From Nitrospiraceae bacterium (lineage in GTDB: Bacteria > Nitrospirota > Nitrospiria > Nitrospirales > Nitrospiraceae), in NCBI GenBank assembly GCA_011391455.1, contig JAABQN010000018.1, positions 1-17,120 on the forward strand: a stretch of 17,120 nt of DNA. The letters run 5' to 3'. Under the pieces are notes generated by a model. That model was given only the letters and a program-made list of their open reading frames with translations. It ran no database searches and was not told the DNA's origin. Positions 8,324 through 13,694 of the stretch are shown here, one piece after another. A program made the translations under genes and the position numbers. Every line of letters begins with the position of its first letter. Positions within the stretch are counted from its first letter, which is position 1.

Positions 8324-9127
8324 TCATGACACCGGGCCGTGACTCTTGATGAGCACGCCAATGAGGGTCAGAATAACTCCGGCAAATCCGATAATCGTGA
8401 GATACGCCGCTCGTTTGGCCCTCCAGCCCACCGTCAAACGTCCTGTCAATACAATAAAATAGAACACCCAGGTCACCAACGCCCCTGTTTGCTCGGGATT
8501 CCAGCTTAAATACGATCCAAGAGATAACTCTGCGTACAGAGCACCAGTAATGATGCCGAGCGTGAGCAGGGGAAATCCCGTGACGATTGACTGTTGATTC
8601 AGGTGGTCAAGAAAGTCCAGGGCCGGCAACTTTGAGTAGAGCACGTTAAAACGCTTGGACTTGAGAAGTCCATCCTGAATCAGATACATCACACCAGCCA
8701 CAAAGGCCACGGCAAACCCCACGGTACCGAGCATGCTCAGGGTGACATGGACCCAGAGGGTCCGAAACACCGGTGTGAGCGTCGGAGCGGTTTCCGGCAA
8801 TGCTGCGGCAGAGACCAGTGAGACCAGCGCCAGCGGTACGATGAACGAGCCAAGTACATGCAAATGATGGCGAATTTCTACGGCAAGAAAGACTAAAATC
8901 AGTACCCAGGAGAAAAACGACAAGGCTTCATAAAATCCTGGCGCCAAGATCTCTGTGCCCCCGATCATCCCTGCGCCCAACGCGACCGTGTGTGCGGCAA
9001 ACCCGGTCGCCGTCATACCCAGAGAGACGTTTGCCAGAACTTCAGAAGGCCAGAGTAAGTAGGCAAGAAAGGAAATGGTGGCCGCAAAATAGAGGGCCAT
9101 CGTCACCACGAAAAACATGGCGGACAT
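8324..9127 (-). CDS. HemX/CcsA-family integral membrane protein
   Basis: A 267-residue protein with about eight predicted membrane spans (roughly residues 4-25, 33-55, 66-84, 92-110, 125-150, 182-200, 215-235 and 242-262), belonging to the cytochrome c assembly (CcsA/CcmC/HemX) family. Candidate heme-ligand histidines are H46 and H127. The region GSYLSWNPEQTGALVTW (204-220) lines up with the family's tryptophan-rich heme-handling motif, whose usual core is WGxxWxWD. Two tryptophans are lost and Asp becomes Asn. This, and its place one base upstream of hemA, matches HemX of Bacillus (known to influence HemA abundance) better than a cytochrome c synthase. It is the first gene of the minus-strand heme set. 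GAGAGG precedes the chosen ATG; a second in-frame ATG lies 3 codons inside. Confidence 0.85.
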   Translation of the reverse strand: MSAMFFVVTMALYFAATISFLAYLLWPSEVLANVSLGMTATGFAAHTVALGAGMIGGTEILAPGFYEALSFFSWVLILVFLAVEIRHHLHVLGSFIVPLALVSLVSAAALPETAPTLTPVFRTLWVHVTLSMLGTVGFAVAFVAGVMYLIQDGLLKSKRFNVLYSKLPALDFLDHLNQQSIVTGFPLLTLGIITGALYAELSLGSYLSWNPEQTGALVTWVFYFIVLTGRLTVGWRAKRAAYLTIIGFAGVILTLIGVLIKSHGPVS

Positions 9128-9180
9128 AGATGTCTATCCTCTCAACTTCTCAGGAGAAACTGACAGTCATCAAACGAGGA

Positions 9181-9210
9181 ATTATATCGATGGCGCGAGA
9201 TGGGAGTCAA
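9181..9210 (-). promoter_or_regulatory. Sigma70-type promoter for the heme operon
   Basis: On the minus strand TTGACT is followed 18 bases later by a perfect TATAAT. Transcription would begin near 9174 and give a leader of about 46 bases before the HemX-like start. The promoter overlaps the first codons of rsmI on the opposite strand (its ATG is at 9190), so the two divergent units share control sequence. The leader also contains a small dyad, TTCTC-AG-GAGAA at about 9148-9159, whose role is unknown. Confidence 0.65.
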
Positions 9211-10017
9211 CCAAACGAGCGGGGCGGAGGAGGTAAGGCGACCAGGCCTTGCCCATCCGGCACCCTCTATGTCATCAGCACGCCGATTGGCCACCCTGAT
9301 GATATCACGCTTCGTGCTCTAGCTGTATTGCGTCGCACCGCGATTGTTGCCTCAGAAGACCCTCGCACGACCCAGAAGCTCCTAGCCCATCATGGCATTA
9401 CCGCAACAATCACAAGCTACGGCCATGCTAATCGCCATGAAAAAATTCAGCTCCTTCTGTATCAGCTCATGCAGGGAGAGGACATCGCCCTCGTTTCAGA
9501 CAACGGCACCCCGGTCATCTATGACCCGGGCTGCCTGCTTGTAGCCGCTGCCCATCAGGCAGGAATTCCTGTTAAGTCCATTCCAGGCCCCTCTGCCATA
9601 ACGGCAGCAACGGCCATTTCAGGCTTTTCCGGCGATGCAATCATTTTTGAGGGACGCCTTCCCCCAACCGGGCCTCGTCTCGCCCAATATCTCTCCCAAC
9701 TCCGAAAAGAACGCAGAACCCTCGTATGCTATGTGCGTCCAAGAACCCTCACAGGCCTCCTGAAAGCCCTGGCGCAGATACTACCTTCCAGACACCTTGC
9801 CGTCGCCGTGAATCTCACAATGAACGAAGAGACCCTTTCTCTCGGGAGGCCCGGGGAGCTGCTCAAGCGGATCGAACCAGTATCGGATGAGTCAGCAGTG
9901 ACGGTCGTCATTGAAGGGTATAGCCCGCATTATTCACGAGGATTCGTGACGAAACCGCCGAGACGCCACGCGAGACGGGCGCGCGGAGCCGCGAAGGAAG
10001 GAGGCATACTTGAATAG
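9190..10017 (+). CDS. rsmI: RsmI-like SAM-dependent methyltransferase (16S rRNA C1402 2'-O type)
   Basis: A 275-residue tetrapyrrole-methylase-fold protein most like RsmI, which 2'-O-methylates C1402 in the 16S rRNA decoding centre. Order of motifs: GTLYVISTPIGHPDDITLRA (24-43), SEDPRTTQKLL (55-65), ALVSDNGTPVIYDPG (100-114), IPGPSAITAA (131-140), FEGRLPP (153-159). Several normally fixed positions differ: TPIGN is TPIGH, VSDAGTP is VSDNGTP, the usual YEsPhR is YVRPRT, and the ARELTK segment is VNLTMNEE. Residues 245-275 are encoded by a palindromic repeat element. The start at 9190 is chosen because GAGGA lies 9 bases upstream; an in-frame ATG at 9130 would add 20 residues without an obvious ribosome site. 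Residues 2-22 look poorly conserved. An RsmI role is likely but the divergence leaves room for another methylase. Confidence 0.8.
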   Translation: MARDGSQPNERGGGGKATRPCPSGTLYVISTPIGHPDDITLRALAVLRRTAIVASEDPRTTQKLLAHHGITATITSYGHANRHEKIQLLLYQLMQGEDIALVSDNGTPVIYDPGCLLVAAAHQAGIPVKSIPGPSAITAATAISGFSGDAIIFEGRLPPTGPRLAQYLSQLRKERRTLVCYVRPRTLTGLLKALAQILPSRHLAVAVNLTMNEETLSLGRPGELLKRIEPVSDESAVTVVIEGYSPHYSRGFVTKPPRRHARRARGAAKEGGILE

Positions 10018-10114
10018 TATGTTGACTGACTGAGCGGCGAGCCTGCCCGCCGTCAGGCTCGTCGCAGCGGCGTATCGGCGGTTGCAGTAGAAGCTTTCGT
10101 GAATAATGCGGGCT
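9922..10114. repeat. 193-bp palindromic (MITE-like) element
   Basis: Both ends are a perfect 18-bp inverted repeat, AGCCCGCATTATTCACGA at 9922-9939 and its reverse complement at 10097-10114. Inside, the arms stay partly complementary (AACCGCCGAGACGCC on the left against AACCGCCGATACGCC on the right arm read in reverse). The centre holds CATACT-TGAAT-AGTATG at 10005-10021. There is no reading frame of its own and no clear target-site duplication. The element enters the rsmI reading frame, supplies its last 31 codons and its TAG stop, and fills most of the gap to the convergent tusA-like gene. It is probably a non-autonomous repeat; the parental element is unknown. Confidence 0.85.
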
Positions 10115-10131
10115 GAGGCAGGATCGCAACA

Positions 10132-10374
10132 CTACTCATCTTCGCGGCGGCGGATCAGCACTCGATAAGACCCCTCGACGAGATCTTGTGAAAGAATGGT
10201 GTGCCCCTCATTACTCACGCTGCGGGGAACATTGCCAATCGGGTCGCCATCGTCCAACAGCACCGATAGAATTTGCCCCTGTTCCATTGCTTCCAGTTTC
10301 AACTTCGTTTTGACGAAGTTATAGGGGCAAATAACTCCACGTAAATCCAACTCGGCATCCGGTTGACCAGTCAC
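10132..10374 (-). CDS. TusA-family sulfur carrier-like protein
   Basis: A small protein of 80 residues if the GTG at 10374 is the start, matching the usual TusA length of about 80. The conserved N-terminal strand-helix unit reads LDLRGVICPYNFVKTKL (9-25) with the sulfur-carrying Cys16. The common CPxP is here CPYN, a variant I have seen in this family. The C-terminal half (GQILSVLLDDGDP to GSYRVLI) is the standard second half. TusA relatives relay persulfide sulfur for tRNA thiolation, molybdenum cofactor or sulfur oxidation; which one applies here is not shown. GGAGAGG lies 11 bases before the GTG. The frame is open upstream to an ATG at 10512, but those 46 codons run through a terminator and a nonamer repeat, and so are unlikely to be translated. 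It converges with rsmI. Confidence 0.85.
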   Translation of the reverse strand: MTGQPDAELDLRGVICPYNFVKTKLKLEAMEQGQILSVLLDDGDPIGNVPRSVSNEGHTILSQDLVEGSYRVLIRRREDE

Positions 10375-10397
10375 GGCGTATATTACCTCTCCATCAG

Positions 10398-10469
10398 TTG
10401 GTTCGTTTCGTTCAACCAAATGAACCAAACAAACCCGATAAACCAAATGAACCAGAGAAACCAGGACGA
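10398..10469. repeat. Nonamer palindromic repeat, copy 2
   Basis: Eight 9-bp units in register: TTGGTTCGT, the central TTCGTTCAA at 10407-10415, then CCAAATGAA, CCAAACAAA, CCCGATAAA, CCAAATGAA, CCAGAGAAA, CCAGGACGA. The centre is the same as in copy 1, but the T/G-rich arm is cut to a single unit, so the palindrome is lopsided. It sits between the terminator of the secreted-protein gene and the ribosome-binding site of the tusA-like gene. Confidence 0.85.
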
Positions 10470-10475
10470 TGAGCG

Positions 10476-10504
10476 AAAAAAAAGGGGCAGCGAAGCGCTG
10501 CCCC
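10476..10504 (-). terminator. Rho-independent terminator of the secreted-protein gene
   Basis: On the minus strand GGGGCAGCG-CTT-CGCTGCCCC forms a perfect 9-bp stem with a 3-base loop and is followed by eight T. It lies 30 bases after the stop of the gene ending at 10534. It would stop that transcript before the nonamer repeat and the tusA-like gene. Confidence 0.9.
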
Positions 10505-10533
10505 TCTCCCACACCACGATTATGTATCTCGAA

Positions 10534-11271
10534 TTAGTGCAGGCCCTTGTTCAAATTTGGCTTCGCTGAGTCCGTCCCGTAGTCTGACTTGTTACCGACG
10601 GCATTGCCCCATCCTGGCTGTGGTTCACATTGCCAGCAGGGAGCGGAACCGGTATATTCACCCACTGGACTGGTAATACCTGAGTCAATCTTCCCAGGAA
10701 ACACGGAGCCACCAATACCACCGGTGGTAGAGCCACTGTTCGTGTTAATTCCACGCTCTGTCGCAGGATTTGGGCGCTGCCCTAATCCACCAAAACCGGC
10801 CAGTTTCTCATTGCCCCTCATTACGGTGATCTCACGGACAATCTTATGGCCAGTGCCGAACGGCTGGCTCGCACTTGTTTCTTCGAACGCCTGAATCGTC
10901 ACGTCATCACCAGCCTCAAGTATACGAATCTGATCGAAATTGGTCTTATCATCAAAATACACCGTGCGGTAGTTCATCACGCCACCGCCTGCACGCCCCT
11001 CATCGTGGGAACTTCCACCGCCTTCGAGATGCATTTTTTTGCCCGGCAGATCGAGGCCAATCACGCGGCCATAAATCGTCTCCGCCTGCGACAACCGCTC
11101 GAGGAAGTTGCCTCGATCGAAGGTGGTCACCCTTGTGCCCGATCCCGACACATCGCCGACTCCTTCGCCCACACCCATGCCGGATTGGGTATTTAAGCGC
11201 TCTTGAGCGATTGAGACACCAGCTGAACCGACAAAAAGAATTGCCACTCCCAGTGCCAACACTTTACGCAT
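10534..11271 (-). CDS. Secreted protein of unknown function, glycine-rich C-terminus
   Basis: I do not recognise this gene. The 245-residue product begins with a clear signal peptide (MRKVLALGVAILFVGSAGVSIA, cleavage likely after A22 before QERL), so it is exported to the periplasm or beyond. Residues around 60-155 (ETIYGRVIGLDLPGKKMHLE to DDVTIQAFEE) have alternating short strands, GRVIGLD and VYFDDKTNF, resembling a small beta-barrel or OB-like domain. The remaining third is rich in Gly, Asn, Ser and Pro, has low complexity, and contains one CWQC pair. The ATG is chosen because GGAGG lies 7 bases upstream and the signal peptide starts there; the frame is open 46 codons further but that part overlaps the promoter. 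It has its own promoter (11381-11409) and terminator, so it is a single-gene unit. Confidence 0.8.
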   Translation of the reverse strand: MRKVLALGVAILFVGSAGVSIAQERLNTQSGMGVGEGVGDVSGSGTRVTTFDRGNFLERLSQAETIYGRVIGLDLPGKKMHLEGGGSSHDEGRAGGGVMNYRTVYFDDKTNFDQIRILEAGDDVTIQAFEETSASQPFGTGHKIVREITVMRGNEKLAGFGGLGQRPNPATERGINTNSGSTTGGIGGSVFPGKIDSGITSPVGEYTGSAPCWQCEPQPGWGNAVGNKSDYGTDSAKPNLNKGLH

Positions 11272-11380
11272 GTGCTGCCTCCATGGTGAGATTAAAAAAG
11301 AAAATGCTGTGTGACGAAGAAACGGAAAATTGAGATCAATATCATAGCATTGAAGCTTCTTCATCGCTCTTACGGCATGA

Positions 11381-11409
11381 ACTATAGGGTGGCCATTCGA
11401 ACATGTCAA
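11381..11409 (-). promoter_or_regulatory. Sigma70-type promoter of the secreted-protein gene
   Basis: The minus strand reads TTGACA, 17 bases, TATAGT: a full -35 consensus and a -10 with five of six matches. Expected transcription start is near 11374, giving an untranslated leader of about 100 bases before the ATG at 11271. The spacing is ideal, suggesting strong constitutive or housekeeping-sigma expression. Confidence 0.75.
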
Positions 11410-11459
11410 CTGAAGACCTGCAGCTTAGATTCGATACCTATCGACACAGGGTAAATCGT

Positions 11460-11546
11460 TGGTGCCCAGAGGGAGGGTCGAACTCCCACTCTCTTGCGAG
11501 AACCGGATTTTGAGTCCGGCGCGTCTGCCAGTTCCGCCATCCGGGC
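11460..11546 (-). tRNA. tRNA-Leu, anticodon CAA
   Basis: An 87-base class II tRNA. Acceptor stem GCCCGGA pairs with TCTGGGC (one G-T pair); the anticodon stem CCGGA/TCCGG encloses CTCAAAA, giving anticodon CAA for the UUG codon. The variable arm TCTCGCAAGAGA is a stem of the length expected for leucine tRNA. The T stem GGGAG/CTCCC carries TTCGACC. The terminal CCA is encoded (11460-11462). No other tRNA adjoins it. A promoter with TTGACC-17-TAAGAA lies immediately upstream. Confidence 0.96.
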
Positions 11547-11569
11547 GTATCCTTCTATGAAACCGATTC

Positions 11570-11598
11570 TTCTTAGCACGAAGCCATGAGCTGGTCAA
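11570..11598 (-). promoter_or_regulatory. Probable promoter of tRNA-Leu
   Basis: Minus-strand TTGACC and TAAGAA are separated by 17 bases. The -35 box has five of six consensus bases while the -10 box is weak. Transcription would begin near 11563, about 17 bases ahead of the mature tRNA 5' end, which is a normal precursor length. Confidence 0.5.
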
Positions 11599-11688
11599 TC
11601 CGCTCCCCCTCTTTATCTTCGCTCAACCGCAATGTTACAATTCTCCCCTACAGTCACCTCATAATTTTTGCGGGAGGATGCTCACACC

Positions 11689-11967
11689 ATGGCAGACGTC
11701 CAGTGCGTCACATGCGGACAAGCCGGAGAAACGATTACCGACCCCCTCTTCATGGGGAAACTTGAAGCCGAAATCAAAACCAAGGTATGCAAACCCTGCT
11801 GGAAAAAGTGGGAAGGCATGCGGGTCATGGTCATCAACGAATACCAGGTCAACCTGGGCGACGAGAGCGGCAGAGAACTTGTGAAGAAACAGATGAAGGC
11901 CTTTCTCAAACTTGGGGAGCAAACCGATACGGGAAAGCTCGATCAAAACTATCGTCCGCCGGCATAA
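11689..11967 (+). CDS. Fe(2+)-trafficking (YggX-like) protein with two CxxC pairs
   Basis: A 92-residue protein. The region from about residue 17 to 75, including the GKLEAEI, CWKKWEGMRVMVINEYQVNLGD and VKKQMKAFL segments, matches the pattern of the YggX/Fe(2+)-trafficking family, which has W..W...TMLINE..LN and ending M..FLF. That family protects iron-sulfur proteins from oxidative damage and handles labile iron. Here two CxxC pairs are added, C6/C9 (CVTC) and C34/C37 (CKPC), which could bind a metal or cluster. E. coli YggX has just one cysteine near its N-terminus. The start ATG has GGGAGG 11 bases upstream; a TTG 21 bases further upstream is in frame but lies over that site. It is transcribed divergently from tRNA-Leu, and a nonamer repeat begins 12 bases after its stop. 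Confidence 0.75.
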   Translation: MADVQCVTCGQAGETITDPLFMGKLEAEIKTKVCKPCWKKWEGMRVMVINEYQVNLGDESGRELVKKQMKAFLKLGEQTDTGKLDQNYRPPA

Positions 11968-11979
11968 GAAGATCGTTAT

Positions 11980-12069
11980 TGGGTTTGTTTTGTTCATCTG
12001 GTTGATTTGGTTAGTTCCGGTCAACCAAACAAACGAGACAAACTAAACAAACCAGATGAACCAGACAGA
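11980..12069. repeat. Nonamer palindromic repeat, copy 3
   Basis: Ten 9-bp units in register: TGGGTTTGT, TTTGTTCAT, CTGGTTGAT, TTGGTTAGT, central TCCGGTCAA at 12016-12024, then CCAAACAAA, CGAGACAAA, CTAAACAAA, CCAGATGAA, CCAGACAGA. The arms are nearly balanced (four units left, five right), giving an imperfect palindrome. The centre differs from the TTCGTTCAA of copies 1 and 2 at two positions. It follows the YggX-like gene by 12 bases and ends about 60 bases before a strong promoter. Confidence 0.9.
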
Positions 12070-12132
12070 CAAGTCTAGGCCGTTGACCGCCAGAGCCTTC
12101 CGTGAATTTCTCCAGTGATCTCGCAGGCTTCG

Positions 12133-12161
12133 TTGACAGACCAATTTCAGAAGTGCTAGAT
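12133..12161 (+). promoter_or_regulatory. Sigma70-type promoter of the nuclease-ribosomal protein operon
   Basis: TTGACA at 12133-12138, a 17-base spacer, and CTAGAT at 12156-12161. Full -35 consensus and optimal spacing; the -10 box has four of six matches. Transcription would start near 12168, about 63 bases before the first coding region. No other good promoter is seen before rplM, so this may drive four genes. Confidence 0.65.
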
Positions 12162-12177
12162 TGTGCACTTCTTGACC

Positions 12178-12213
12178 CATCGGCAGGGTCACCATTCTCT
12201 CCGTAAGCCGATG
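12178..12213 (+). promoter_or_regulatory. Leader hairpin ahead of the first DUF151 gene
   Basis: CATCGGC at 12178-12184 and its exact complement GCCGATG at 12207-12213 form a 7-bp stem with a 22-base loop in the predicted leader. The stem ends three bases before the AAGGA ribosome-binding site, so folding could influence translation of the nuclease gene. There is no T-run, so it is not a terminator. A regulatory role is inference. Confidence 0.4.
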
Positions 12214-12230
12214 AGAAGGAACCGGTTTTT

Positions 12231-12686
12231 GTGATTACACAGATGCACGTAAAGGGGTTGATGTTCGACCCCTATAATAACGCGTATATCGTGGTGCTGC
12301 GTGACGAAGAGCACGCCGACATGCTCCCCATTTGGGTCGGCAAATCAGAAGCCGGCGCGATCAGTATGTCCCTGGAAAATGTGACCCCCCCCAGGCCTAT
12401 GACACATGACTTTATGAAGTCGTTCCTCGATGCCTACAATGCGAAAGTGATCAGCGTGGTCATTACAGACTTGTCGGAGCATACCTTTTTTGCGAAAGTC
12501 CATTTGATGTACGAAGACTCAGAATACACCGTCGATGCCAGACCCAGCGATGCCATTGCACTGGCGCTTCGGAGCAATGCCCCTGTGTTCGCGAACAATT
12601 CAGTTCTCACCAAACAGAGCTCTGAAGAACTCGAACAGTGGCTTGAAAATCTCAAACCGGAAGATTTCGGCAAACTTGACTCCTAA
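12231..12686 (+). CDS. Bifunctional nuclease (DUF151) family protein, first copy
   Basis: A 151-residue single-domain protein of the BFN/DUF151 family, whose plant members have RNase and DNase activity and for which bacterial roles are largely undefined. Hallmarks are PIWVGKSEAGAI (33-44), PRPMTHDFMKSF (54-65) and VDARPSDAIALALR (101-114). The GTG start at 12231 is favoured because AAGGA lies 10 bases upstream; an ATG four codons in is the alternative. It is followed after 16 bases by a paralogue sharing the PIWVG, RPM(T/S)HD and DARPSDAI(A/S)LALR blocks. It is the first gene after a clear promoter and leads toward rplM and rpsI. Soluble, with no signal peptide or membrane segment. Confidence 0.88.
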   Translation: MITQMHVKGLMFDPYNNAYIVVLRDEEHADMLPIWVGKSEAGAISMSLENVTPPRPMTHDFMKSFLDAYNAKVISVVITDLSEHTFFAKVHLMYEDSEYTVDARPSDAIALALRSNAPVFANNSVLTKQSSEELEQWLENLKPEDFGKLDS

Positions 12687-12702
12687 TTCAGCGAAACGCA
12701 TT

Positions 12703-13200
12703 ATGAGCATCGCCGATCTACCCAAAGAGCAAGACCTCGTTGAATACAAGGTGGATCGCATCCTTGAGGAGGCCAATACCGACACAAGGATCGTCGTCTT
12801 AGCCCGACAGGATAGCGCCCTCGATACCTTTCCGATTTGGGTCGGCGCCGCTGAAGGTAACGCTATTAAATTAGCGCTCGATACCATGATTACGCCACGG
12901 CCAATGAGCCATGACTTGGTCAAGAGTTTTGCCGAGCATTTGAACATCACGATCCAACGCGTCGTCATTGCTGACGTCAAAAGCAGCACCTATTACGCCA
13001 TGGTCCATGTCTCTAACAAAGGCCTGGAGCGGACAATCGATGCCAGGCCCAGCGATGCCATCTCGTTGGCCCTCCGGGCTCCGTGCCCGATCTACATTAC
13101 CCAGGATGTACTGAAGCGGCGGAGCACGACGAACCTCGACGCCTGGCTGGCGAAACTGGACTCAAAGAATATCGGCACACCGGAAGTACAGGAAACTTGA
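12703..13200 (+). CDS. Bifunctional nuclease (DUF151) family protein, second copy
   Basis: A 165-residue paralogue of the preceding gene. Motifs: FPIWVGAAEGNAI (43-55), TPRPMSHDLVKSF (64-76), and IDARPSDAISLALR (112-125). It has an extra N-terminal stretch of about 10 residues (MSIADLPKEQ). The ATG at 12703 is taken as the start since the open frame upstream only overlaps the first copy; the ribosome site is weak, so translation may be coupled to the first copy, 16 bases away. Identity between the two copies is confined mostly to the motif blocks, so the duplication is old and the two may have different partners or may form a heteromer. The rplM start is 31 bases downstream with no promoter visible between. 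Confidence 0.88.
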   Translation: MSIADLPKEQDLVEYKVDRILEEANTDTRIVVLARQDSALDTFPIWVGAAEGNAIKLALDTMITPRPMSHDLVKSFAEHLNITIQRVVIADVKSSTYYAMVHVSNKGLERTIDARPSDAISLALRAPCPIYITQDVLKRRSTTNLDAWLAKLDSKNIGTPEVQET

Positions 13201-13231
13201 CTCACTCGATAGTGAAGGAGCGGGAAGAACG

Positions 13232-13660
13232 ATGTTGACCTACATGCAAAAGCCGTTAGATGTGCAGGAAAAGTGGTACCTCGTGGATGCGGAGGGGAAG
13301 ACGCTGGGCAGATTGGCCGCCCGCGTCGCCGGAATGTTGCGTGGCAAACACCGGCCGACCTTTACCCCCCATGTGGACATGGGAGACCATATTGTGATCG
13401 TGAACGCAGAGAAGGTTCATTTGACCGGCAATAAAATGACCACGAAACTCTATCGCCATCATAGTGGCTTTCCCGGCGGGCTCAAGACCGCGACGGCGCA
13501 GCATGTCTTCCAAAAGGATCCGACTGAACTCTTGACCAAGGCAATCGAGGGGATGCTCCCCAAGAATCCCTTGGGGAACCATATGGCTAAGAAACTCCGC
13601 GTCTATGTCGGACCCACCCATCCGCACCAGGCGCAACGACCGGAACCGATTACCCTGTAG
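13232..13660 (+). CDS. rplM: 50S ribosomal protein L13
   Basis: Large-subunit protein that binds 23S rRNA early in assembly. The 142-residue sequence is a normal L13: KWYLVDAEGKTLGRLAARVA (11-30), LRGKHRPTFTPHVDMGD, NAEKVHLTGNKM, YRHHSGFPGGLK, IEGMLPKNPLG and LRVYVGPTHPHQAQ. AAGGAG lies 11 bases before the ATG used; a second ATG is four codons inside. It precedes rpsI by 34 bases in the usual L13-S9 pair. No separate promoter is evident in the 31 bases separating it from the DUF151 gene, which suggests it is co-transcribed with the nuclease genes. Confidence 0.98.
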   Translation: MLTYMQKPLDVQEKWYLVDAEGKTLGRLAARVAGMLRGKHRPTFTPHVDMGDHIVIVNAEKVHLTGNKMTTKLYRHHSGFPGGLKTATAQHVFQKDPTELLTKAIEGMLPKNPLGNHMAKKLRVYVGPTHPHQAQRPEPITL

Positions 13661-13694
13661 ACTTCACTGTGCGCGAAGAAGGAGACGTTGTGAC

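Noticed and set aside
8323..8361. N-terminal extension of hemA by 13 codons
   Set aside because: It overlaps the end of the HemX-like gene, while the conserved HemA N-terminus starts exactly at the ATG one base after that gene's stop.
9130..9189. Upstream ATG start for rsmI (20 more residues)
   Set aside because: No ribosome-binding site, the segment overlaps the leader of the divergent gene, and the conserved domain begins much later; the ATG at 9190 has GAGGA at good spacing.
9922..10114. Insertion sequence with transposase
   Set aside because: The element is only 193 bp and has no transposase frame, so at most it is a non-autonomous element.
11272..11409. 46-codon N-terminal extension of the secreted protein
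   Set aside because: It covers the promoter at 11381-11409 and would bury the signal peptide; GGAGG stands before the internal ATG.
6801..12069. Short regular repeats as a possible CRISPR array
   Set aside because: Units are 9 bp, contiguous and degenerate, with no unique spacers and no cas genes nearby.
12535..12702. Extension of the second DUF151 gene into the first
   Set aside because: These 56 codons are an out-of-frame reading of the first paralogue; homology begins after the ATG at 12703.
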